A stretch of 64,000 bases of DNA from Effrenium voratum. Taxonomy: Eukaryota; Sar; Dinophyceae; Suessiales; Symbiodiniaceae. The position numbers were made by a program, and so were the translations under genes. Of this stretch, positions 49,202 to 58,843 are shown piece by piece. The notes under the pieces were generated by a model. It did no database searches and had not been told where the DNA came from. It was given only the letters and a program-made list of their open reading frames with translations. The stretch's first letter is position 1. Every line of letters starts with the position of its first letter. The stretch is from NCBI GenBank assembly GCA_963377175.1, contig CAUJNA010003299.1, positions 648,456-712,455 of the forward strand, read 5' to 3'.

Positions 49202-49805
49202 CCTCGATCTGCTGCCCAAGTTCGAGCCCACGATCTGCTGCGACATCCTGCGGTGGGACTATCGCGCCGCCTTTCCGCCCGGCCACTTTCAGTTCGTTTG
49301 GGCATCGCCCGTGTGCACCGAGTACTCCCGAGCACTCACCACGAGGCCCCGCAACCTCCCGGAGGGCGACGCGCTGGCGCTGCGCGCCATAGAGATCATA
49401 GGCCACTTTCAGCCGCAGCTTTGGGCGATCGAAAACCCCGCCACGGGGCTGCTCAAGACGCGCTCGTTCATGCAGCGCCTTGGCTACGTCGACACCACTT
49501 ACTGCCTGTACGGCACCCCGTATCGCAAGCAGACGCGCTTCTGGACCAACATGCGCTGGACACAGAGTCGCGGCGTGTGCGGGCGCGGGAACCGCTGCGA
49601 AGCCTGGGAGGACGGCAAGCATCGGAGAGCTGCGCAGCGCGGGCCGCGGCTGATGGGAAAGCACTACGAGCGCGTCTGCGGGCAATCGCGCGAGCTGCTC
49701 TACAGCATTCCGACCGCTCTGTGCGGCGAGCTCGCGGCTGCGGCTGCGGCGGAGCTGGAATGGTTGGCCGCGGGGCAAGTCGGGGCTGCGGAAAATCCCC
49801 CATAA
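49122..49805 (+). CDS. Viral C5 cytosine DNA methyltransferase-like protein, intact
   Basis: An intact frame of 227 residues. Motif I LLELFKGTGSVGRAFEALG near residues 4-22, motif II-like VISLDLLP, motif IV WASPVCTEYS near residue 60 with the candidate catalytic Cys (P-V-C in place of P-P-C), motif VI WAIENPATG near 107, and a motif VIII-like YRKQTRFWTN near 140. It is shorter than cellular enzymes and lacks a clear target-recognition domain and motif X. It could modify viral or host DNA. It is unlike the LINE enzyme at 20280. The frame extends past the conserved part into an Ala-rich tail. Confidence 0.7.
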   Translation: MPRLLELFKGTGSVGRAFEALGWEVISLDLLPKFEPTICCDILRWDYRAAFPPGHFQFVWASPVCTEYSRALTTRPRNLPEGDALALRAIEIIGHFQPQLWAIENPATGLLKTRSFMQRLGYVDTTYCLYGTPYRKQTRFWTNMRWTQSRGVCGRGNRCEAWEDGKHRRAAQRGPRLMGKHYERVCGQSRELLYSIPTALCGELAAAAAAELEWLAAGQVGAAENPP

Positions 49806-49897
49806 TGGCTATTTTGAGCTGGTCGCGCTCATGGTGGCCGCCGCGGCTGCCATGGGCGCGTACAAGGCAAATTTCCAACGCTCCAAGGATCTCCTGC

Positions 49898-50410
49898 GGC
49901 CATGCAGGGTAAGCCGCTCAAAATCGCCGAGCGCTCCCGCGGCAGCCTTGCTCCGTGCAAGGCAAGTCGCTCAAAATCGCCCTCCGGCTCCGCGCAAGGT
50001 TTTGCCGCTCAAAATCGCCGAGCGCTCCCGCGGCAGCCTTGCTCCGTGCAAGGCGAGCCAAAATCGCCGAGTGCTCCCGCGGCAGCCTTGCTCCGTGCAC
50101 AAAATCGCCGAGCGCTCCCGCGGCCTTGCTCCGTGCAAGGCAAGCCGCCAAAATCTCCCGCGGCGCCTTGCTCCGTGCAAGGCAAGCCGCTCTCAAAATC
50201 GCCGAGCGCTCCCGCGGCACCTTCCGTGCAAGGCTAGCCAAAATCGTCGAGCGCTCCCGCGGCAGGCTGGCTCCGTGCAAGGCTCAAAATCGCCGAGCGC
50301 TTCCGCGGCAAGCCTTGCTCCGTGCAAGGCAAGCCGCTTGAAATCGCTAAGCGCTCCTGCGGCAGCCTTGCTCCGTGCAAGGTAAGCCGCTCAAAATCGC
50401 CGAGCGCTGC
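49898..50410. repeat. Minisatellite of about 60-base units, roughly nine copies
   Basis: The unit contains aaaatcgccgagcgctcccg, then cggcagccttgctccgtgca and aggcaagccgct, with length variation between copies. It begins soon after the viral methyltransferase, marking the right edge of the recognisable viral element. Confidence 0.9.
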
Positions 50411-50424
50411 GCCGCCGTGGAACG

Positions 50425-51290
50425 TGCAAGACCATTTGGGCGCAAGACCACTCGGGAAACGCGCAAGACCCTCAGAGAACGCGCAAGACGACTTGGAGAA
50501 CGCGCAAGACCACTCGGAGAACGCGCAAGACCCTCGGGAAACGCACAAGACCACTTTGAAAACGCGCAAGACCACTCGGAAAACGCGCAAGACCACTCGG
50601 AACGCGCAAGACACTCGGAAAACACGCAAGACCACTCGGGGAACGCGCAAGACCACTCGGAGAACGTGCAAGACCGCGCAAGACAACTTGGGGGACGTGC
50701 AAGACCACTCGGGAAACGTGCAAGACCACTCAGGGGACGCGCAAGACCTCTCGGGAAACATGCAAGACCACTGGAGAACGTGCAAGACCACTTGGGGACG
50801 TCACTCGGAAAACGTGCAAGACCACTCAGAGAACGTGCAAGACCACTCGGAGAACGCGCAAGACCACTCGGGAACGCACAAGACCCTTTGAAAACGCGCA
50901 AGACCACTCGAAAACGCGCAAGACCACCACTCGGAAAACGTGCAAGACCACTTGGGGAACGCGCCGGGAAACGTGCAAGACCACTCGGAGAACGTGCAAG
51001 ACCGCTTAGGGAGACTCGGGAAACTGCAAGACCACTCGGAAAAAACGTGCAAAACCACTCGGGAAGCGCAGACCACTCGGGAAACATGCAAGAACGTGCA
51101 AGACCACTTGGGAAGACGTCACTCGGGAAACGTGCAAGACCACTTGGAGAACGCGCAAGACCACTCGGGAAACGCGCAAGACCACTCGGGAACGCGCAAG
51201 ACCACTCAGAGAACGTGCAAGACTACTCGGGGACGCGCAAGACCACTTGGGACGCGTAAGACCACTTTGGGAACGTGCAAGACTTGTCTG
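50425..51290. repeat. 21-base minisatellite, about 40 copies
   Basis: The unit is gcgcaagaccactcgggaaac with variants (cttgg, cggag, gtgc). Because 21 is a multiple of three, long frames stay open on both strands (NAQDHSE, RARPLGE, KTTRKTR on the plus strand). These are not genes. Confidence 0.9.
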
Positions 51291-51291
51291 T

Positions 51292-51352
51292 GACCACTTT
51301 TGGGCGACAGAAGTGGCCACACAGCCCGAAACGTGATTCAAAAAAGTGGTCC
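51292..51352. repeat. Second copy of the palindromic GACCACTTTT element
   Basis: Starts gaccacttttgggcgacag and ends caaaaaagtggtcc. It is the reverse complement of 10737-10812 with an internal difference. It directly follows the 21-base minisatellite, whose core also contains gaccactt. Confidence 0.55.
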
Positions 51353-52354
51353 TACTGTGAAGGAACATACCAGAGACGTGTCTGCGGGGGTCGCAATTCA
51401 TCCCCGAAAACAGTGTTGCAGAGGAAGGGCCGACGGCGTCCGCCAAAGGCGGGTCCTGGTCGCCTGGTCCCACTGTGTATGGCTTGGGCGGATGGCGTGA
51501 ATCCCAGTGACGCTGTTGTACCTGTGACCACGAACACATGCTTGTCTGGAGTCCTGACTCCGAGTCCTATCAGGTGAAGGTGCACCGAATACGACGCGTC
51601 TACCTGATCCACGCATTTGACTGCGGACACTTTTTTGAGCATCAGTGGTTGCAATTTCCGACAAAAACTGTACATCTGAAGGATGTTCAATGCTCACATC
51701 GTGATGCCCAAGGCAGGACGTGGCAAAGCAGGCTATGGGTGAAAAGAGAATGTTCGGAGTAGTTGTTCAGGCAAAGCTTTTAGCGGCACGGTCAGCAACG
51801 TGGCTTACTTTGTTGAGTGTGAAAAGCCTGAAGAAACGTCTCATCAGGGCTGCGGGGCACTTGAGTGCCGCCGTCGTGGCAGCCACCGCGGTGGGGCAAG
51901 ACGACGCGGTGGATGCGCAGCCAGCTGCTGAGCCAGGACAGCAAGCTCCGCGACGGCAGGGCAGGTGGGCAACATACAGCCAGCCGCCGAAGAAGTTCAA
52001 GTTGTCTCTGATGTCGAAGACTACCAGAACAACACCACCAACACATGCACATTGCCTTATTCTTGCGCAAAGCTCAGCCAATCCAAGCTGACATCACAAA
52101 CAGTTGAAACTGAGTTGTGCATGACCGCAAGCTTTTTGGCCAGAGCAGAGCAGGTCCAGCATCAACGGAGAAGTTCGCAAAGATCGGCCGCCGTAGCTGC
52201 CCGGCCAAGCGGCAGCCTCGAGCCAGGTGCCAAGTACCAGAGCCGTGGCAGGCTCGCCCGCGTGATCTGTTTTCTTCGCCTCTAGTGTTTCCTTCGGTCC
52301 GCCAAGCTTCCCAACTTCCGCGGCCTCTCCTGTGTGCCGCTGTGCCAGCTCAGC
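51353..52354. other. About 1 kb without a convincing gene
   Basis: Open frames up to 123 codons occur (for example 51720-52091), but they have no recognisable domain and no copy elsewhere in the window. Nothing further can be supported. Confidence 0.5.
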
Positions 52355-53584
52355 AGTAGTAAGGAAAGGCTGCTTATACACCCCTAATTATTTGGCATTT
52401 TTGGTCCCCAAACAGCCAAATTCTTCAACCCGCTGAACGTTTTTCCGATGTCACCGGTCAATGTCACCACTCCGTTTTGGGTGCAAAAAGCGCTGAAAAC
52501 GGCGAACTCCGAAAAGTGCGTTTTTTCGTGTCCGGCGTCAAAAGTGCAGCCTGGGCCTCCAAATTCGCTCGTTTTCCGCCGAAAACCTGCTCCAGGTGTT
52601 TGCAGTGCTCCGAAATCCGTATTCTGCCTCGAAAAACCTGCGAATTCCAGCCCGCCGAGCTTGTCACCGCCGAAGTCACCGGTCTCTAACACGTCAGCCC
52701 GCCGAGGCACAGCCCAGAGCCAGCCAGCGTCTGACGCGGCAGCCCGCCGAGGTGCTCCCGAGTAACACGTCAGCCCGCCGAGGTTCTTCCACGTAACGCG
52801 TCAGCCCGCCGAGCTCGTCACCGCCGATGTCACCGGTCTCTAACACGTCAGCCCGCCGAGGCCCCGGGAGGAATCGAGCCTCCGAAACGTCGCTACGGAG
52901 AGCAGCGCAACGCTTAAACCATCTCACTATGGGCTCTCGCTACCTGTCCAAAACGGCGCTTTTTGGCCCAAAAACACGGTCACGGTCATCGTCGATGTCA
53001 CCGCTTCGTCACCGCTCTCTCTTTGGGGCCGAAAAGTGCGCAAAAAGGTGGAGGTTTTTTACCCCCACCTCATGCCCAGACTTCGCGTGCGAGTCGACTC
53101 TCTTTGGGGCCGAAAAGTGCGCAATGGAAAAGCGAGTTCGTGTGGTAGCACGGGAATTTTAAGTGGAGGTTTTTTACCCCCACCTCATGCCCAGACTTCG
53201 CGTGCGAGTCGACTCTCTTTGGGGCCGAAAAGTGCGCAATGGAAAAGCGAGTTCGTGCACGGGAATTCTAATTGAAGGTTATTTTCTGTCAATCGCATTC
53301 CTGCCGGCATGCTTGACTTTGGCTCAGGCCTCGTCATGTGGCCGAGGTGGCCCAAGCGCTTTTGACCGACATTTTCGGCCAATTCATCGCCTGATGCCAA
53401 GTGGGTGATTTTATACCACACCTCCAATTCATCGCCTCATGCCCAGAGTCCGATCTTATAGGACACTGCGCCACTTTGCGTGCTGCCAGGGGCGATATAC
53501 AATCACGGCGAATGGCGACTCAAGGCGTTGCGAAAGTGCAACGCCCCAGCGACACGAGATCGTAACGACTACTCCTAAGAAAAC
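52355..53584 (+). promoter_or_regulatory. Upstream region of fibre copy C1, repeat-rich
   Basis: No gene. It opens with a block shared with 57681 (cacccctaattatttggcat). It then has a minisatellite around cgtcagcccgccgagg (52690-52855), a tRNA-like insert (52860-52937), two copies of a ~112-base unit (53048-53159 and 53163-53270) containing ctttggggccgaaaagtgcg, and a conserved last stretch ending cctaagaaaac before the ATG at 53585. Confidence 0.65.
52860..52937 (-). pseudogene. tRNA-like relic in the fibre leader
   Basis: On the minus strand it has an A box-like TAGTGAGATGGTTTAAGCG and a B box GGCTCGATTCC within a perfect T stem (GGAGG/CCTCC). The D and anticodon stems pair badly. The whole insert is absent from the paired leader at 58170, so it was gained or lost after the tandem duplication. 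Confidence 0.35.
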
Positions 53585-56500
53585 ATGTTTGAAGGACCTG
53601 TCACGGGCAACATCCCCGAGGTCCTGGACAACGGAGAGGTCACTGACGGCACGCACATCACAGCAGGACAGCTGGCCCTCGCTCTGACTCCCTACGCTCA
53701 AGTGGCTGACCTGGCGGTGAACACGGCAGCCTCAGGCAACAACGCCGCTGCCATCCAGTCCCTGGACGACCGAGTCACCGCCGAGCTGGCCTCAAAGCTG
53801 GACAGCAGCGCGCTGGCGCCGGCGATTGCGCCCCTAGCAACGGCTGCGGCCCTGGCCACCACGGACGGTCAGGTGGCCGCGCACGGAAGCAGCATCGCAG
53901 CGCTGCAGAGCTCGCTGACCACGGGTCTCTCCAACAAGGCAGACCAGTCGGCCTTCGACGTGCTGGAGGGCGTGGTTGCCACCAAGAGCACCCCCGACTC
54001 AGTGGACCTGAAGCTGTCCAACTACAGCACCACGGCGGCCATGAACGGCTCCATCGCCTCGGCCAACAACGCCACGCTGGCCACGGTGGCCGCCAACTAC
54101 GGCCTCAAGACGGTGTGGACCAGCACTCCCTGGACATAGCGGCGAGGATCACGCCGCTGGAGGTGGACACCAAGGTGGCCAACGCTCTCCTGGGGGCCGT
54201 CACCGCCGCGGCGCTGGCCTCCGAGCTCGCGAGCCGAGACGCCTCCATCTCGGGGCTGCAGGCCTCCAAGGCGGACGCCAGCGCCCTGACCGCTTACGCC
54301 CTGCAGTCGGCCGTGGACACTTCCTCGGAGGTGGACTCTAAGATAGCGACGGCCCTCTTGGACGCCGTCACCACGGCAGCCCTGGACGCCGCCCTCCTCG
54401 GCAAGGCGGACGCAAGCGCGCTGGCCTCCCTGCTCTCCACGGTGGACGGGTTGGACACGCCGCAGGAGGTAGACACCAAGATAGCAAATGCCCTGCTGGG
54501 TCTCGCCACCGAGGCCTTCGTCGCAGCGCAGCTTGCTAGCCGGGACGCCAGCATCACGGCGCTCCAGGGGGCCAAGGCCGACGCGACGCTGCTAGCCTCA
54601 TACGCCACGAACGCCGCGCTCTCGGCCAGCGAGACCACGCTCCAGAGCGCCCTCGACGCAATCCTCGCGGAGCTCGCAGCCCTGCAGCTTTCCGGCAGCG
54701 GCGGAGTTGTTAACGCGCCGGCCTGGGCGGGCTTCACGACTTGGGAGCTCGTTCGCGGAAGTAACGACGTTCGCAACCTGCATTTCATGGCTCCTCTCTC
54801 TGCTGCGCTTGCCAACGGCGACGACACGCTGAGCATCACGGCAGACTGCTACTCCACGGCGGGCACTGACGCCGCCATAACAGCAGCCCTGCTGGCCTAC
54901 TACACCTTGGCTCAGGTAGACGCGCTGTTGGGAGACTACCGCACAGGGGCAGCGCAGGACGCTGAGACGACCAGCGCCATCACAGCAGCGCTGCTGGCCT
55001 ACTACACCTCGGCGCAGGTAGACGCGCTGTTGGGAGACTACCGCACGGCAAGTGCGCAGGACACGCAGACGCAGGCCGCCATCGCGGGCGCGCTGCTGGC
55101 CTACCGGACGGGCCCGTACCAGGACGTGTTCACCACCAACCAAATCACCTCGGCGCTGGTGGCGTACCGCTCAGCCGCAGACCAGGACACGGCGACGGCC
55201 TCAAGCATCGCCGCCGCGCTGCTCAGCTACTACACCATCGCGCAAGTAGACGGCCTCCTCGCCGGCAAGCTCGGAGTCGCGGAGGCAGCCTCTGCGCTGC
55301 AGAAAGCAGTGCGCTTTCCGGACGACGGAGGGGCCGACGAGGTGGTGGCCGCCATAGGAGAGCAGATCCTGGCCCCCACGGACGTCTCGCTGTCAAACTG
55401 GACGGTTCGCCCCAGCAGCGGCTGCAGCGTGGTCTTGGCCACGCACACCGCGGGCGCAGTGAGCGTGGACGGCTACACCCTGACCCTGGCGGTGAACCCG
55501 TGGAACATCGTGCGCACCTACAACTTGACCCCGGCCGAGAGCTCCTCTTCGCCTGCCGCTACCGGCTCGGCACGGCCTCCAACTTCGTGGTGTACATGTC
55601 CGAGGCAGACAACGTCTACGACCCATTGTACGGCAGCTTCGTGGGCGACCAGGGTGCCTGGAGCACTGCCAAGATGTACTTCACAGTGCCTCCGAACGGG
55701 GTGGCGAAGCTGCACTTCGGGGCGCACTTCCAGGCGCCGGGCCTGCCCAACCAGACGGCTGGAACGGTGGACGTCTACGGCCTCCAGATCCTGGACGCAA
55801 CCCTGGAGACCGGCAACGCGGTGGAGGCGGAGGAGGACACGGCGGCCTCGGCGCTGCTGCTGAAGCACGAGTTCCTCGACGGAGGGGCCGACGACGTCAC
55901 GCTGGCCACCCTGGGCGAGGTGCTGCTGGAACCCACGCTCACCACGCTAGGAAATTTCCTGGTGCGCTCCAACAGCCAGAGCTCCGTGGCCTCGGCCAGC
56001 TTCACGGTGGGAGGCTTCCAGCTGGAGGGCTACGCCATGACCCTGAGCGCCTTCGCCTGGAACATCGTGCGCACCTACACGCTGACGCCGGGGAGACGCT
56101 ACTCCTTCGGCTGCCGGTACCGGCTGGGCACGGCCTCCAACTTGGTGATGTACGTCAGCGCGGCCGACAACGACTACGTGGGCGTCACCGGCACCTTCCT
56201 CGGCACGCCCTCGCAGGGCGTCTGGAGCACGGCGCGCCTGGACTTCTCGGTGCCGCCGGGCGGAATCGCGAAGCTGCACTTCGGAGCCTTCGGCGGCTCG
56301 ATCCCCGGGCTGGTGCAGCAGTCGGCGGGCACGCTGGACCTGTACAGCATGCAGATCAGGGCCACTGCCTTCGAGGGAGAGTCTGTCTCAGTAACGGACC
56401 TGCTGGCGGACTCGCTGGCCCTCACGGGCTCGGCCACGCTGGACGGGCTCACCGCGCAGGGCAACGTGGGCTGCGACCAGCTGCTGTGCAACGACGTGAA

Positions 56501-57634
56501 CTGCACCGACGTGTTCACCACGGGCGTGGACGCCTCGGGCGCCGTTTCCTGCGCAGCGCTCACAGCCACCGGCACCGTCGCCGGGGCCACGCTGTCGTCC
56601 ACGGGGGCCGTGTCAGGCAGCTCGCTGAGCATCAGCGGCGCGGCCAGCGTGGGCCTGCTGAGCTCCGCCACAGGAAGCACGGGCAGCACGCTCACCATCA
56701 ACAACACGGCCAACGCCGGGAACTTCACCACGGTGGGCGACGTGTCCACGGGGACATTGACGGCCTCAGGCGCAGCAACCGCGGCGAGCTTCGCAGCCAC
56801 CGGGGCGGTCACGGGCGCCACGCTGACGATCACCGGGGCGGCGTCCGCGGGCCCGCTGGACTGCGAGAGCCTGGACTGCACCTTCACGGCCACGAGCGGC
56901 GGAGTGTCGACGGGCAGCGTGGTCTGCGGCAACGTGACGAGCTCGGGCCCGGTCTCCGCGCCGCAGCTCTTCGCCTCCAACACGCTCACCGTGACCAACA
57001 CCTCCGACTTCTCGGACGATCTCTTCCTGACGAAGAACTGGGCGGGCTGGAGCAAGCTGCAGGTGTCCAACAACAGCGCGGCCCCCGACAGCGGCCCAGA
57101 GCTGCGGCTGCTGGGCAACCAGAGCGCCAGGGTCTTCCTGGAGCGGGACGGCGGGACGCACCAGTGCGAGCTCATCATGATCAACGCTGAGGCGCTGGTG
57201 CAGACGAAGAGCCTCTCGACACAGCTGTCCTTGACCACGAACCAGAGGAACCCCGGCTGCCTCGTGATCGCGGGCAACACGGGCAACGTGGTCTGCAACA
57301 CGAGCTTCACGAATCTGTCGGACAGCAGGGTGAAGACGGAGATGGCCGAGGCCGACTGGCAGAGCTCCAGCAGCTGTTCGACTCCGTGGAGGCCAAGCAG
57401 TACAAGCGCCCGGACATGAACGAGGACCTGAGGCTGGGCTTCGCGTCAAACGACTTCACAGGAGCGAAGTGGAAGAACCTGACGGGCACCGCGAGGTGGA
57501 GCGACGGCACGGAGATGGTCACCCTCGACTACTCGCACCTCACCAGCGTGCTCTGGGGGGTGTGCAAGGGCTTCCAGGCCCGGCTGGACGAGGTGGAAGC
57601 CTGGCAGGCCCAGCGGGGGCCGAAGAAGCCATAA
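53585..57634 (+). pseudogene. Long fibre with S74 chaperone tail, copy C1
   Basis: The best-preserved start: MFEGPVTGNIPEVLDNGEV at 53585. About 1350 residues are encoded: coiled-coil shaft (to ~380), LLAYYTSAQVDALLGDYRT repeats (~430-560), two beta modules each with WNIVRTY and YRLGTASN (~620-960), beta-repeat zone (~1000-1150), WSKLQVSNNSAAPDSG, and the S74 signature SFTNLSDSRVKTEM near 57305. One-base losses near 54112, 55532 and 57354 break it. The stop at 57632-57634 is followed 5 bases later by an integrase ATG. Likely trimeric and host-binding, by analogy with S74 phage fibres. Confidence 0.9.
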
Positions 57635-57639
57635 GAAAC

Positions 57640-57680
57640 ATGGCCGACGCCCGCAGGAACCATCGGCCGTCTACGAGGAT
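57640..57680 (+). pseudogene. Integrase stub at the duplication breakpoint
   Basis: The first 14 or so codons of the viral integrase (MADARR-like start) are cut by the start of the second tandem unit at 57681. Compare the whole gene at 62954. Confidence 0.85.
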
Positions 57681-58843
57681 AGTAGTAAGGAAAGGCAGCT
57701 TATACACCCCTAATTATTTGGCATTTTTGGTTGCAAAACAGCCAAATTCTCAACCCGCTGAACGTTTTTTCCGATGTCACCGGTCAATGTCACCACTCCG
57801 TTTTTGGTGCAAAAAGCGCTGAAAACGGCGAACTCCGAAAAGTGCGTTTTTTCGTGTCCTGCGTCAAAAGTGCAGCCCGGGCCTCCAAATTCGCTCGTTT
57901 TCCTGCGAAAACCGGTTCCAGGTGTTTGCAGTGCTCCGAAATCCGTATTCTGCCTCGAAAAACCTGCGAATTCCAGCCCGCCGAGCTCGTCACCGCCGAA
58001 GTCACCGGTCTCTAACACGTCAGCCCGCCGAGGCACAGCCCAGAGCCAGCCAGCGTCTGACGCGGCAGCCCGCCGAGGTGCTTCCGAGTAACACGTCAGC
58101 CCGCCGAGGTTTTTCCACGTAACGCGTCAGCCCACCGAGCTCGTCACCGCCGAAGTCACCGGTCTCTAACACGGCGCTTTTTGGCCCAAAAAACACGGTC
58201 ATCAGCGATGTCACCGCTTCGTCACCGCTCTCTCTTTGGGGCCGAAAAGTGCGCAAAAGGCTTGGAAAAGCGAGTTCTCTGGCGAGTTCGCGTACTGGTA
58301 GCACGGGAAGTTGAATTGAGGGTTATTTCCCCTCAATCGCATTCCAGCCAGTGGCTCAGGTCTCGTCATGTGGCCGAGGTGTCCCAAGCGCTTTTGACCG
58401 ACATTTTCGGCCAATTCATCGCCTCATGCCCAGAGTCCGATCTTATAGGACACTGCGCCACTTCGGCCAATTCATCGCCTGGGCGGTTTTATCCTCCACT
58501 TCCAATTCATCGCCTCATGCCAAGTGTGTGATTTTATCCTCCACTTCCAATTCATCGCCTCATGCCCAGTGGGTGATTTTATCCTCCACTGCCAATTCAT
58601 CGCCTCATGTCCAGTGGGTGATTTTATACTCCACTTCCAATTCAGTGTGCGAGTCGATATACAATCAGAACACCCGGCGAATAGAGGTGTTGCGAAAGTG
58701 CAATGTCCCATCGACACGAAATCGTAACGACTACTCCTAAGAAAACATGTTTGAAGGACCGCGTACTGGTAGCACGGGATCGTGCCACCCCCCGAATGTC
58801 CCATAGCCACTGGACTAAGGCGTCGGCGAGAACATATGTAAAC
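57681..58843 (+). promoter_or_regulatory. Upstream region of fibre copy C2, repeat-rich
   Basis: Parallel to 52355-53584, with differences: the tRNA-like insert and one ~112-base unit are missing. Instead, a ~45-base unit (ccaattcatcgcctcatgcc then cagtgggtgattttatcctc) repeats about five times at 58410-58640. A false start with the fibre leader (aaaacatgtttgaaggaccg) at 58745 stops after 19 codons, a small duplication of the 5' end just before the true start. Confidence 0.65.

Larger units (their letters stand above)
31756..49805. mobile_element. Endogenous Polinton-like virus, most complete copy
   Basis: About 18 kb holding the hallmark set: packaging ATPase, minor and major capsid proteins, PolB and rve integrase, with fibre, AT-hook, coiled-coil, membrane and methyltransferase accessories. 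Structural genes and integrase are on the plus strand; PolB, the coiled-coil gene and the OB-fold candidate are on the minus strand. Its left end was removed by the LINE. No terminal inverted repeats could be identified on the right, where minisatellites begin at 49898. No adenain-like protease was recognised. Confidence 0.8.

Noticed and set aside
50425..51290. Long open frames of 185-290 codons on both strands
   Set aside because: They arise from a 21-base tandem repeat that keeps all frames open. There is no domain and no non-repeat coding signal.
50425..51290. CRISPR-like array
   Set aside because: Units are adjacent with no unique spacers, the host is eukaryotic, and there are no cas genes.
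53318..53335. Relict dinoflagellate spliced leader (tttggctcagg) before the fibre
   Set aside because: The match covers only about ten bases of the leader end with mismatches, and lies 250 bases from the start codon.
53585..57634. Phage or bacterial origin because of the S74 fibre tail
   Set aside because: Fibre genes lie beside Polinton-type integrase, PolB and capsid genes and eukaryotic retroelements; no phage structural or lysis genes are present.
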